Source: Temnothorax longispinosus
Lineage: Eukaryota > Arthropoda > Insecta > Hymenoptera > Formicidae
DNA length: 64,000 nt
Direction: 5' to 3'
Assembly (NCBI RefSeq): GCF_030848805.1
Contig: NC_092358.1
Coordinates: forward strand, 20,245,297 to 20,309,296
The position numbers were made by a program, and so were the translations under genes. The notes beneath the pieces were generated by a model. That model was not told where the DNA came from. It searched no databases and worked only from the letters and a program-made list of their open reading frames with translations. Shown piece by piece: positions 53,376 to 64,000 of this stretch (positions are counted from its first letter, which is position 1; the number at the start of each line of letters is the position of its first letter).

Positions 53376-53444
53376 CATATGGAGGGTAAAAGCCATAGTG
53401 GTGTAAGATGACTTATAACATTATGGCTTTTACTTCTCCATATG
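53376..53444. repeat. short fold-back (69 bp), related to 53637 element
   Basis: CATATGGAGGGTAAAAGCC on the left pairs with GGCTTTTACTTCTCCATATG on the right. The inner part GTGGTGTAAG resembles the arm of the next element. Confidence 0.8.
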
Positions 53445-53636
53445 AAAGTTAAGCTTGAGTACTCGATACGGTTTTATCACTAAAACTCAAATTGTTAGTT
53501 AATTCAAATTAATTCACATAAGAATAGCATCAGTATGTTACGCGTATGGTTCTCAGATATTTATAGAAAATAATCTTTTTTTGCGTACAGTGTATTATTA
53601 AATATAAATGGTACATAAATTACACCTCATTTACGT

Positions 53637-53842
53637 CATAAAAAATTGGAAGGGTAAAAACCACAGTGATGTAAGTCAAATTTTTAAAAATATTTTCTCG
53701 TGTGCATAGATGCAATTTATATATTGTATTTATATATTGCATAGATACAATTTATATATTATATTTATATATTGTACAGATTGTAAAATATTTTTAAAAA
53801 TTTGACTTACATCACTGTGGTTTTTTCCCCTCCAATTTTATG
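53637..53842. mobile_element. fold-back element (206 bp, about 60-bp arms)
   Basis: Arms 53637-53697 and 53785-53842 are nearly perfect reverse complements, containing AACCACAGTGATGTAAGTC and its complement. The AT-rich loop holds tandem ATTTATATATTG-like units. Confidence 0.85.
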
Positions 53843-53905
53843 TATACTTATTTTCTCGATTTAACTCTTTAAAATTCCATCGGGATACGTTCTATCCCCT
53901 GATAT

Positions 53906-54276
53906 GTTAAACGATGATTGATTTATTTATGTTCTATTAATGCAGTCCCAAGAATCTAATCTGCTGTTAATTGAATTACTATTTTCGTGATTATGCTGCA
54001 GTCCATTTGGTGTTATAAATACTTCGAAGTGTAGATGTCTTCGTCTTAATTCAATCGAACGGTACGAAGCATTCATAGCGTTAATCACCGGGGGCAGTCA
54101 CAGTCACATAATTTTACGAATTAGTCTTATTCGAAATGTAGAAAAATTTACTACACTTCGAAGCATTTGTAACACCAAATCGACCGCAGCATAGTCACGA
54201 AAATATCAATTTAATTAATAGCAGATTCTTCGGACTGCGTTGTAATAGAACAGAAATAAATCAGTTATCGTTTAAC
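53906..54276. mobile_element. fold-back element (371 bp, about 128-bp arms)
   Basis: Arms 53906-54034 and 54151-54276 are diverged reverse complements, from GTTAAACGAT at one end to ATCGTTTAAC at the other. Inner matches include ACTTCGAAGTGTAG with CTACACTTCGAAG. Confidence 0.8.
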
Positions 54277-54382
54277 ATTCAAGAAACAATTTTCCCAGAT
54301 ATATTTTTAAGATTTAACGTGGGATTTTATCGAACATCCCCTATTATAACAGTAAAAATTTACCTATTAAATATGTCGATAC

Positions 54383-54655
54383 TTTTACAGGGTGTCTGGT
54401 AATTACTGTGCCACATCTTCTGGCAGGTAAAGCGAGTTAAACTGAAAAAGATCTTAAACAATTCTTTACCGAGGTTCTTTACCAGCGTCACAGTGACGAT
54501 TGTGATTGGTACACGGCGAGAAACATCTTTATTAATTAATTTGTTTATTAATTATTGAGAAATTTGCAAAATGACAAAGGACTTTTTTTATTCAGTTTAA
54601 CCTGTTCTACCTGTCCACGAGAAATGACATAGTAATTATCAAATACCCTGTAAAA
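54383..54655. mobile_element. MITE with TTTTACAGGGT ends
   Basis: The left end TTTTACAGGGTGTCTGGTAA and the right end, inverted, TTTTACAGGGTATTTGATAA are followed by a shared TTAC. The total is about 270 bp and no coding frame is present. The outer boundary is uncertain by a few bases because the flanks are T/A runs. Confidence 0.75.
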
Positions 54656-55699
54656 AACACTAAATAATAATCAGGCAAATACAGAAAACTACCTCGTTTT
54701 GTCACTCATTGATTTTGCCGATATTAAATATAGCTACTCAAAATATCTTTAAACAATTTGCAAAATATGCATATGCGAAAAGATCCCGAGTTATAATAAT
54801 CAGAATAACAAATTGAAAATCATCATGCAAAAAGATACCTGAGAGAGAGTTCTAAAAATCCCACTTCTGGACCGGTCGTGTTGCTAACAGTGCCGTCAAT
54901 CTTTTTCTTTCACCGACTCTCTTCAACGTAGGTTATAAGAGTTTATACAGATTTCGTGTTTAATGAACACTTGGCATCGCCGAACTGATTGAAGATGAGT
55001 CGATAGCGAGGCTGCTAAAACGCCAAGAAACAATGGAAAGTATGACGAGGAGATCGACAACAAGGTCGAGCCATTCAGTGCTGTTGGTGAACCAGGTTCG
55101 TATTGATATCAGCTTCGGAATAAATTCCACAAAATATTTATATGTGTCGACAGTAGCGTAACTATTTTTATAAATTTATAAAATTTTTATTCGATTTTTA
55201 TAAATTTTAAACAAAACAATCTCTCCTATTCCATTTCATTTGTAAAATTAATAGAAAGATTGAGATAAACATTTTTTACAGTTTATTTTGATGACTATTA
55301 AAATAATGACTATAAAAATTGTTTTTATTATATTCGATTTTACATTTTTAAAGTTTTTTCTATTGATTTTATATTTTTAATTTTATTTGTTAGAAACGTT
55401 TTATCTTTTTTTTTTTAATATTGCGGTCCTTCCATTGCTCACCCACAGTTAAAATTATAACTGCAGTCTTTCGTAGTTTTTCATAATTTTATGACGAAGA
55501 ACCGATTCAAAGGAGTAATTTCGAAGACTGGCGATAAGAATCACTAATATATAGATAATGCTGAGGTGAGTTTTCAAAATGGAGGTTGACTCTTTCGGCG
55601 AATGCGTGTATACTGGCCCGCTCTGACAAAGCCGTTTCTACGAAATTGTTACTTTGTTCCAGATATTTTCGCAGAGTTCTTGGTGGCAGAGTTACAATC

Positions 55700-57200
55700 G
55701 GAATAAATCATCAGGAGCAAACACACACGCGCACGTGACACAATTACCACGAAGAAACACACATATACGCGCTCACGCGCCTTAATTATTGCCAGCCAAT
55801 ATCTCGGTTGATGTTTCGTCTACGGGACAGTCGCGCGAAGATGCGTCTCTATCAACGTCATCGTCGTCCACGTATGGCCTTTCCTCTATAATGGTCGCGC
55901 ACCCCCTCGCACGTGTGCCAACAATTCACTTACAGAAGCGTATCCTGTCACAGCTCGCGATATGGAGAACGCGTGCACTCCGAATTCTGCGCGCGTTATT
56001 CCGCAGGTGGCAGCCGTGACGCGTGTGTGTATGTGTGTGCGAGCGGTCGTGTGCGCATACGTTGGATACACGCGGCGGGAAAGTGTGCGAACAGTGACCG
56101 GACAGACCGACTCTCAAAGCGGCCGAGTTGTGACTGCTCCACTGAAAGAGGAGAACGAGACGAAGAGTCCCACCTCCTTGTGCCACCTCCAGTCGGATGG
56201 GTACCAGCCCATCGGACCCTCCTTCGCTCGCTGGCTCTCTCTCCCTCCTCTCTCTCTCTCTTTATCTCTCCGGTTTGTCCAATGTACCTGCTACTATGCG
56301 TTTTTCCAGCGCGGGAACAACCGGTTGAGTGCAGTGTGCGAAAATATGCGTGTGTTTCTCCGTCTTCCTTTCTCTTTACCGTTTTCCTCTCTCTGTTATG
56401 TCTTCCTCTTCCTTTATTTTTCCTTTATCTTCTTTCATCACCTCTCCATCCCCCCCCCTCTTTCTCTTTCCTCTTTCGTTCAATCCCTTCAGTCCTACTC
56501 TCTTCCTTTGTTGTAAGAAAATAGTTTTCCTCCCGCTTTTACGGTCGCACATAACAATTAGCTATGCACTGGCAGGTATCCGTTATGGAATTTTCCACGA
56601 TACGTGACAGCATGCAACCCTCGTTCACGGCTTAGGCCTCGCTCGGCTGATTCTTTCTTACTTCATATGGTGAAATCTTCGAGGGAGGCTCGGCGCGCGT
56701 ACTTTCAGACGGACACCTGTGTCACGCGGATTGTGTTCGAATCATGCTCCTCGTGTCTCGAGAAGCTATAGTTGGCAGCGGGAGACCGTTATAGGAGGCC
56801 CTTAAGTTACTACTGGCTATAATCAGTCCCTCGTTAAGCTGCTGCTCCAAGGTCGCATGACAGATAACGTACCACCGCAAACGACTACGGTAAACTTTCG
56901 GACTAAGTTCGTCTTACAGTAGATGTTGCTTATAGCGAGCGAGAAGCTAAGACGAATCTTAGAGACGTTTGCATTCGGTTATTCGTGTTATATATGTATA
57001 CGCGCGCACGTATGCCTGTGTGTGTATGTGTGCGTATCCTTGTTTTTTTTTTATGTTTCGACACCTGCATGTGGTCAAAATCAACGGTTCGATGCACACG
57101 AAGCAAAAAATATCGGAGGATTTAAGATCACGATTGTAAGTTTTGTCGTAAAAGTTGATTTTCAATAAAGAAGATAAAAATAAAAGAAAAAAAATGTATA
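55700..57200. promoter_or_regulatory. GC-rich then polypyrimidine block
   Basis: 55.75-56.2 kb is GC-rich with ACACGCGCAC-type repeats. 56.22-56.52 kb is almost purely pyrimidine on the plus strand. Long plus-strand frames here are Ser/Leu/Phe low-complexity translations of the CT tract and are not genes. No start site can be fixed. Confidence 0.25.
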
Positions 57201-59500
57201 TTCTTGGCGAACTGTTATCTATTAAGATAAAATAAGTTTTTTTTACAGCAATTTATATCCTCTCCACTGGGAAATATTTTTAATCCTAACTATTTCGATT
57301 CATATCGCTTGATTTTTGCTACATTTAAATGGTAACACAAAGGTAAAAGAACACCCAGGTATGCCGATTCCTCTTCCGACCGAACAGTGGCGGGTGATCT
57401 CGTTAATATAGCGATCACCAACTTTTCTATAAACGCCACTGTTGCACTGAAACGAACCAAAAACTAATAAAATTCCGTTCGCTGTGGCATTAGCAGGAAA
57501 ATTTTTGTTCTGATCATCAGCTATATCAGCGTCCGTTACGAGTTTAGTTTAGGAATTGAATTTTGCCACATCGAATTAGGTCGTAAATATGAATATTATG
57601 TTATGATACCGTGTGTGTATAATACGGTAAGATTGCCCTCACTGTTAGCTGCTCAACGGAGTGGAAAAGGGTTTCAGATATGTGAGCAGGTAATCGAGAA
57701 AGGATTGTTCCAATATATCCATAGGGTCCCTCTCTTGCATGCTGATAATCGTATAAGTCCAAGAAGTCCATCGGTTCGGAAGAAAAAATGTCTTTCAGCA
57801 TGTTGGGAGACCTCGTAGGGGAATGCCGATACTTTCGATCGCATAGAATGCAGATTCTTATTGCAGTCTTTCTTATGAAAATATACTCTCCGAATTGCAG
57901 TTAAACATTTGTTATTTAAGTAATTAAGTAAATCACGATTTTTGCAGATACGAACGAAGCTTGACGTGTGAAGTTTACATTCAGCAGGATTGTATATATA
58001 TATTGCATACGCGCGCGTATTTATGTTCTTCCGACAATGGAAATGCCTAACGAATAATTTTCTCCTTGACTATTTTCTTATTCTGTTAATTATTTGTACT
58101 TGCGAACTCTTAAATAACACTATAGTATAGTCGCGAAATACTTAGAAACGGATAGAAGAGACTCATTACCGAGAATAATAACGGAACGAACATATATTTT
58201 GACGACAGACTCGATTGAGTCGAAGACAAAGAGGATAGCCCCCTCTCCCTCGAGACAGGTGGGCTGTAGCGCGACAAGTGCGAATCCGTGGCAAGGATGG
58301 ACAGTCGTTGTCTCACTGGTTAACCAGAAAGATTCGAATGACGCTTTTCGTGATTTATGCACGCCGATGCACGCCGATCATTATTTTGTTAAATACATGT
58401 ACATATACTCAAGAGAACTGTAATTATATCCTGACACATTTCGAATCCAAAAGAACTACCTTACAAACTTCCCCTTAAATAGATAATCTCGAAAAGTTTG
58501 CGATAGCAATTTAATTAAAATAAAAAATGCACATTTCTTGTTGTAATTGTCTTGTTGTAAAAAATTACTAATTACTTTATATAGGACTTATATAGGAAAA
58601 GTCTGCCAGAAATATAAACTATTTGAATGCTCAATTTATAGCGTTATCGCTAACTCATTGGTATATTAATAGTCAATATAGCAAAGGTACATTAAAATAA
58701 GAATATTGATTAATAAGTAAATGTCGGAGTTATATCACGATACATCTCAAAGGGCGATTATTTCGATAGATTACGCTCGCGTTGTTAACGCAACTGAATA
58801 AAATCCCACGAGTGTATTCTGCGTGGCTGCGAGTGGCACTTCCTTAACTGTCCCTAAAACCGATTGTATATTATCACTGCTTTTTATTGCTCACAATACA
58901 TGACGTCACTGCATTTTGCACGGGAGAAAGTCGCCGGAACGATATTTCTTCGTAACGATCTCAATGCACGGATGTTTTTCAGCGCGGACGTAATACCGGT
59001 AAGAACATTAAGAGTTGATGAAAATTAGCGAGAATTATTATAAATACACGCACACAGTAATATCTTCCGGAGTCCGCGCATAAGCCGCTTATTGCACAAA
59101 CAATTGCAAAGGCGGGATTCGTATTGTTAACAAATTCTCTTTTACCGGATGGTTCATAATGACGCGAAAGCGCTTTTTAACTGAGATGCGAAACGCAATG
59201 TAAGGAAATTTTGCCGACTGGCTTGATTTTTCGCCGACATCGAGCATATCGTCTCTGCTTATAAGCAAAAAAATTTTTTTATTATGTTATGAGAAATAAA
59301 GAAGCATAAAAACAAGCTAATTTTTAGATTAGGTTAAGTTAGGTTTCCCAAACATATGTTTAGAATTCTTAAACATTATGTTTAGAATTTTTAAACATAT
59401 GTTTAGAATTAGATACATCACCTAATTCTAAACATATATGTTATGTAGCCTAATTAAAAGATGTGATTTTTGTTACAACATTACAATTGGTGTAATTTAA
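57200..59500. other. AT-rich spacer, nothing recognised
   Basis: Short frames only. A small tract at 59349-59450 repeats AAACATATGTTTAGAATT-like units in both orientations. Confidence 0.5.
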
Positions 59501-59599
59501 AAATAAGTACACAATGTCTGTTCAAAAAGTTCGTTGAAAGGCCAAACGATTCAATACTTGAAAATATCAAGGAAAATTTTCAGACGGACTTACTTTAGG

Positions 59600-59900
59600 G
59601 ACGCAACCCCGAAAATGTGTACCAGGACCCAGGACTGCTTCCAGAAATTACGATTTCAAAGGATGTGCCGGATGCGAGTCCTCATCACTTGGCTGGGTCG
59701 TCACTATACATGCATGCATGACATATCGGTGTAGCAGAAGCTGAAATTTTGGCTTCTGCTATAGGCTACATCGATATGTTATGCATGGGGTAGTGGCGTC
59801 TCATGCCAAGTGGTGGGGCTCGCACATCCGGCATATCCCTCAAAATTGCAACTTCTGGAAGTAGTCCTGGGTCTCTTACGTTCCACGAAATCGGCCTGTC
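59600..59900. repeat. long imperfect hairpin
   Basis: Arms of about 140 bases (roughly 59600-59744 and 59753-59900) are reverse complements with scattered mismatches and small indels. Paired landmarks are GACCCAGGACT with AGTCCTGGGTC, and AGCAGAAGC with GCTTCTGCT around a ten-base centre. It may be a MITE or a long hairpin RNA locus. Confidence 0.8.
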
Positions 59901-60238
59901 TAGAAGTAATAATGGCGTCGAGAATGTATCAATCGAGAGGGAACATATTATTTCAAAGATAGGACTGAATAAATTGTAAGTAAATCTAAAAATTATAAAG
60001 ACAAAATTCAGGAATTTTTTGAATAGATCTCGTGCTTTATTGGATATTACTGAAATAATATTTACACACTGTAGAGACACCTGCAAAATGCGGCATATTT
60101 TTTTAACGCATATTCTATGTATTTAACGCACACTTAAAAATATAAAATATTACGAAGAAAATACACTTTTACTACTACGTTTGTAGTAGTATTGGTAGTA
60201 TAGTAGAAGTATATCTTTTTTCGTAACATTTTACATTT

Positions 60239-60369
60239 GTATATATATATATATATATATATTATGTGTGTGTGTGTGTGTGGTGTGTGTGTGTGGTGTG
60301 TGTGTGTGTGTGTTGTGTGGTGTGTGTTGTGTGTGTGTGTGTGTGTGTGGTGTGTGTGTGTGTGTGTGT

Positions 60370-60408
<39 letters not shown>

Positions 60409-60410
60409 TG
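60239..60410. repeat. compound TA / TG microsatellite
   Basis: About 22 bases of (TA)n are followed by roughly 140 bases of (TG)n with regularly spaced GG and TTG interruptions. Confidence 0.95.
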
Positions 60411-61250
60411 TGCAACATCATAGGTTCTTTGTTAATAGACTTACTGAACGAACAAGCTTTTCTGGGAAAAGAGTATAAAAGTAAATAAATGTATAAAGTA
60501 TAAAATGATAAGACATATAAAGAATCCATATGTTAATCACATGTTGACTCTAAAGGCCCCCGCACAATGAAAAATATAAGGAACAAGGAACAGATATTAG
60601 CGATTTAGCGAATATTAGGACTAAAGAATCGAGAATAGTTTAGCATTGACACACGGCTTCAGGTCGCCCCCTGTTTCTGTTGCCTGTGTCATTGTGCATC
60701 CAGTTTTATTCTTGATTCTTATGCTTTCTTAAATCATCCGCGAGAAATTGTTTACGAAATAATAAACCCATTAAGCATTATTTTTGTAATGGTCTAACAT
60801 GTGAAAAGTTTGTTAAAGTGATTGTTAGAACTATTATTTGTCGTAGGACATAACTGTCCAGCCGTAAATGAAACCGTTGAAGATGTATGTCAATTCTTTT
60901 GACAAACTTTCGGTGAAAATATATGAAAGAATATATGAAACATGTATCAGTTACATGTGGTAAACTTTAACATTTATAGATATGATATGAGTACACTTTT
61001 GAATTGTGAATTAGAAATCAATTAATTAGATAAAATTTCACATTTAATTCTAAAAACTGGAAATTAGTTAAGTAATATCATATCATGTATTCTTAGTACA
61101 TTCATCATTCTTTGATATCATTGCAAAAAAGGAAATATATTTAAAACATTTATTTCATACTTGATCTCCATTGAGCTTCGCCGCTTTTAAATATTCTACT
61201 AATTTTTTAGTTTAATTGGGAAAATCAATTAAAAACTAATTAATTGTAAC
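60411..61250. other. AT-rich spacer with possible degraded MITE
   Basis: GCACAATGA near 60560 and TCATTGTGC near 60690 form a weak inverted pair around 140 bases, which may be an old MITE. Nothing else was recognised. Confidence 0.25.
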
Positions 61251-62880
61251 TAAGAAACTGTTTTGATTCAAGTTTCACCAAAAATTCCGCTTCTTCTTCC
61301 AGTCGTCGTGACCACGCCGAGAACGTTCCACGGTTCTTTCTCAAGAACCCCATCGCGCACTCTCGAGGAACTACGGGCAGGATGGAAAAGCCGGTCTCGT
61401 AAAATTTTTCGCGAGCGGCGGGAAACTTCGGCTCGTGTCCGTTCGCGCTCGTTGCCTCTCACGCTCGACCCAACCGGAATTAATTAGTATTCCATAGCGC
61501 GATAATAATCGCGGTAATTAAAAGACTCCGAAAATCCAGTTCGCCGGTAAGTTTCGAATGCCGCGCAGGTAGAACGGTGGGGGGACGGGAAAAGATCGGG
61601 GGAGTTGGGCGGGGGATGCACGCGTGAGACGACGACGTCGGGGGTACAAGGTGGTCGTAGAGAAGTACCTACTTCCCGTAGCCATCCGCCCGTCCTTGTG
61701 TCCCTGTTTAAGGGTTTCGCCGGTGCCAGAGCCTGGTACCACTAGCACACCCCTCCCTCATGGCCCCCCCGGTTACCCGGGCGCCCCCGCTTGCCCTCAA
61801 CACGCTCCGCGCGCGGCGGCACCCCACTCTCGTTTCGTTCTCCTCACTCGCGAGAGGAGTCGCGAGTCGCGAGGAGGAAACGGCCCGCCAGAGGTTCTCA
61901 TTCTGCGCGTCGCGCCCGCCGCGCCGACACACGTGCGCGGCAGCGCGCGCGCGTACGCGCGTACTCGCGGAGGCGGGTGGCGGCGGGCGCGCGTCACGAG
62001 ACGCTAGAAAAGCGAAGGTGCCCACGGATGTATTTTTTAATTATTGATTTTAATGACGAGGGGAGCCGCTGCCAACGCCATCTTGGATGCTGGGCGGAGT
62101 AAGAAGCGTTCTCTCCCTTTTCCTCTCTGTCCACGCGCTCTCACTCTCTTGCTCGCTCCCTCCCATCTATTCCTCCTTCTTTGTCTCTTTTTCGCGCTCT
62201 TTTCCTCTCGCTCGCCTGCGACTCTTTCGGAGGGGGCCCTCTCCCTCTCTTTCTTTCTTTCTCCTCGGGCCAGCTCCTTCTTTTTCCACCGTCCTAGCTC
62301 GCTTCTTCCTCGGTACCCTCCCGACCCCACCATTCCGCCGCCGCTCGCCGCGTGGTTTCCCTCTTTCTTCTCTACTAATGCCGAGAGATAGACAGATGAT
62401 GATTAAGAAAGCGCCGGTACGTGTGAGGACAACGCCGCGACGCCCGGTACCTCCGCCCGCCTCGCTCCTCGTTCTCCACCATCTCCTCCTCCTCCTCCTT
62501 CTCCTCCTCCTTCTCTTCCCTCTCCCCCTTCTCCACCTCCGACAATTCTTCTTCTTCCTCTTTTCCTCTCTCGATTCTCTCCGCTGCACTTCGCTCCCCC
62601 TCCTCCCCGACTCGGTCTTTCTCTCTTTTTTTTCCGTCGCTTGATTTCCGCTCGTTCGTTCCCTCTTTCCTCGTCTGTCCCCCCCCGAAACTTTTTTCTC
62701 TCTCTCCGCGGGCCTTCCTTCCCTTGCGGTTACACGTTTGTCGCGTGCATCATGGTCCGCGGAGAATGCTTTCGAACGGCTTGCCCGCTATTTGTTACTG
62801 ATGGTTTCGCGGAAGGACGTTACTGGTGCCACCATTATCAAGCAACTATGGCCGATCGACGATGGTGAACGCAAATTATC
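61250..62880. promoter_or_regulatory. large CpG-rich and polypyrimidine block
   Basis: 61.55-62.03 kb is very GC- and CpG-rich. 62.1-62.64 kb is CT-rich on the plus strand. GCCATCTTGGATG at about 62078 contains a GCCAT Pho/YY1-type core. Translations are low-complexity in several frames on both strands. It probably belongs to the promoter of a gene outside the window. Confidence 0.35.
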
Positions 62881-64000
62881 GGCTACTCCAGCGAAAAATA
62901 TCGATCGACATTGAGATATGAGCAACGAACTTAGCGATCTAGCACGCATTTCCTTGAAAGTCACTTGCTCACAGACGTCACTGTGCAGTGATTGATTTCC
63001 GTTAATTCTTTCCTTGAAATCGACTTGATCGCTAATTAGTTGCACTTCATCAAATACAAAATGATACAAAAGCATCGAGGGAGGTTATAAGATTTATTGA
63101 TACAGTTAGGTTTTTCTGCTTCGGTACTGTGAGAAATCACGACTTTCACGGCAGAATTCTTGGATTTCACCTTCGAGCGTATCGAATCGCAATGTAGAAT
63201 ACAGACACGCACACAAAAAAATTCTTGAATCAACGCTAAAAATATAAATTTGTAAAAGCGTGATCGCGAGCGTTGCTTGTGCAATAACATTCCGTGCATA
63301 AGATATATTCTTTACGTGCTTTTCGTTTTATTGTTCACAAGTGGACTAATTATGTCCAGTAAGTCATTCAGAAGGGGAGACCTCAAGAAATTATTCGCGC
63401 GCCCGAATTTTCTATCAAGCGGCCGGCTTTGCTTTTCTTATACTATTCTATGTTTTTGCGTGACAAAATTTACATTCCTTGTTAGATCTTAACATGCAAA
63501 CGTAGATACATAGATTCATTTACGAGAAAGAAAATGACGTAGCATATTTTACATTGTCTTAATTTTCTCAGTCATTATAATTATCGTTATACAGTTAAAA
63601 GACTTATCAAGAACGCTGATCTTACTTGTCGACAAGAGTTTCCAGAACATGCAATTTTACCTTATATGATAAATTTTTATCTTACCTATATAATAAAATT
63701 TATTTATTCAAAGCAATGTTAGCAACAGCAAAATATATTTGCCAAGGACTAGGCTATATCGCTTTAGCAAATTCTTATTTCTATAAGCAAATTTATTCGG
63801 TTATCTATTTTGCCAACAAAAAAAAATAGATTTTATTGTAATGTGATATTTTTTTTATTGATTACAGTAGCGAAGTTTTTCGCTTTCACATTGAATATGC
63901 AGCAGCGGCGATGTCGTTTTGCCGCTACAGCAAAATTCTTTCTCTCTGTGTTGTAATAATTAAGTACAGACATTCGGAGCGCATATATGCGTATACAGCG
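62880..64000. other. AT-rich end of window, no gene seen
   Basis: Only short frames without domains. Confidence 0.5.

Larger units (their letters stand above)
52100..55700. other. AT-rich spacer dense in inverted-repeat elements
   Basis: No gene seen. Four separate inverted-repeat elements lie between 53376 and 54655 and are listed individually. Confidence 0.6.

Noticed and set aside
55913..56524. 203- and 184-codon plus-strand frames
   Set aside because: The second half is a translation of a CT tract (Ser/Leu/Phe/Pro). Two overlapping frames look equally good, so neither is credible.
60134..60529. 131-codon His/Thr repeat frame
   Set aside because: Direct translation of the TG/CA microsatellite.
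62087..62644. 185-codon plus-strand and 140-codon minus-strand frames
   Set aside because: Translations of a polypyrimidine/polypurine tract on opposite strands, with no domain.
1..64000. CRISPR array, rRNA, tRNA or complete transposase genes
   Set aside because: No regularly spaced direct repeats with unique spacers, no rRNA-like conserved stretch, no convincing tRNA cloverleaf by eye, and no transposase or reverse transcriptase motifs in any frame. A tRNA scan would be needed to exclude tRNAs fully.

Overview
The window looks like nuclear DNA of an insect, most likely a hymenopteran such as an ant or bee. I infer this from short-intron multi-exon genes of arthropod families, CpG-rich promoter-like stretches inside AT-rich spacers, and many small DNA-transposon remnants. 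No bacterial, organellar or viral gene was recognised. No sequence search was possible, so gene names rest on recognised motifs and family layout.

Four protein-coding genes could be reconstructed exon by exon with consistent splice phases. (1) Plus strand, 965-6905: the calpain-15 orthologue small optic lobes (sol), 11 coding exons, 1372 aa, seven RanBP2-type zinc fingers followed by a calpain protease core with an intact Cys-His-Asn triad. (2) Plus strand, 13622-15813: a MYND/SET protein of the arthropod SMYD group, 4 exons, 481 aa, with a divergent SET motif. (3) Minus strand, 25438-16844: the secreted NDNF protein (Drosophila nord family), 7 coding exons, 605 aa. It lies tail-to-tail with the SMYD gene, about 1 kb apart. 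(4) Minus strand, 46000-42630: a BTB plus Pipsqueak-HTH transcription factor, best match ribbon (rib), 2 coding exons, 754 aa.

The rest (about 27-41 kb and 46-64 kb) has no gene I can support. It holds AT-rich spacer, several GC-rich or polypyrimidine stretches that look like promoter or regulatory DNA (around 0.5-0.9, 22-22.6, 25.4-27.2, 51.1-52, 56 and 61.5-62.7 kb), microsatellites and many inverted-repeat elements. The clearest are three TTAA-associated piggyBac-like non-autonomous elements (4.7, 38.6 and 41.4 kb), a TA-flanked element ending in a perfect 41-bp-arm hairpin (17.4-18.3 kb), a Harbinger-like MITE (25.7 kb), a 0.9-kb fold-back (39.4-40.4 kb), a cluster of four inverted-repeat elements at 53.4-54.7 kb, and a long imperfect hairpin at 59.6-59.9 kb.

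The four genes show no common pathway. Two encode developmental regulators (sol and rib), one a secreted signalling modulator (NDNF), and one a possible protein methyltransferase-like factor. The most unusual material is in the non-coding DNA.
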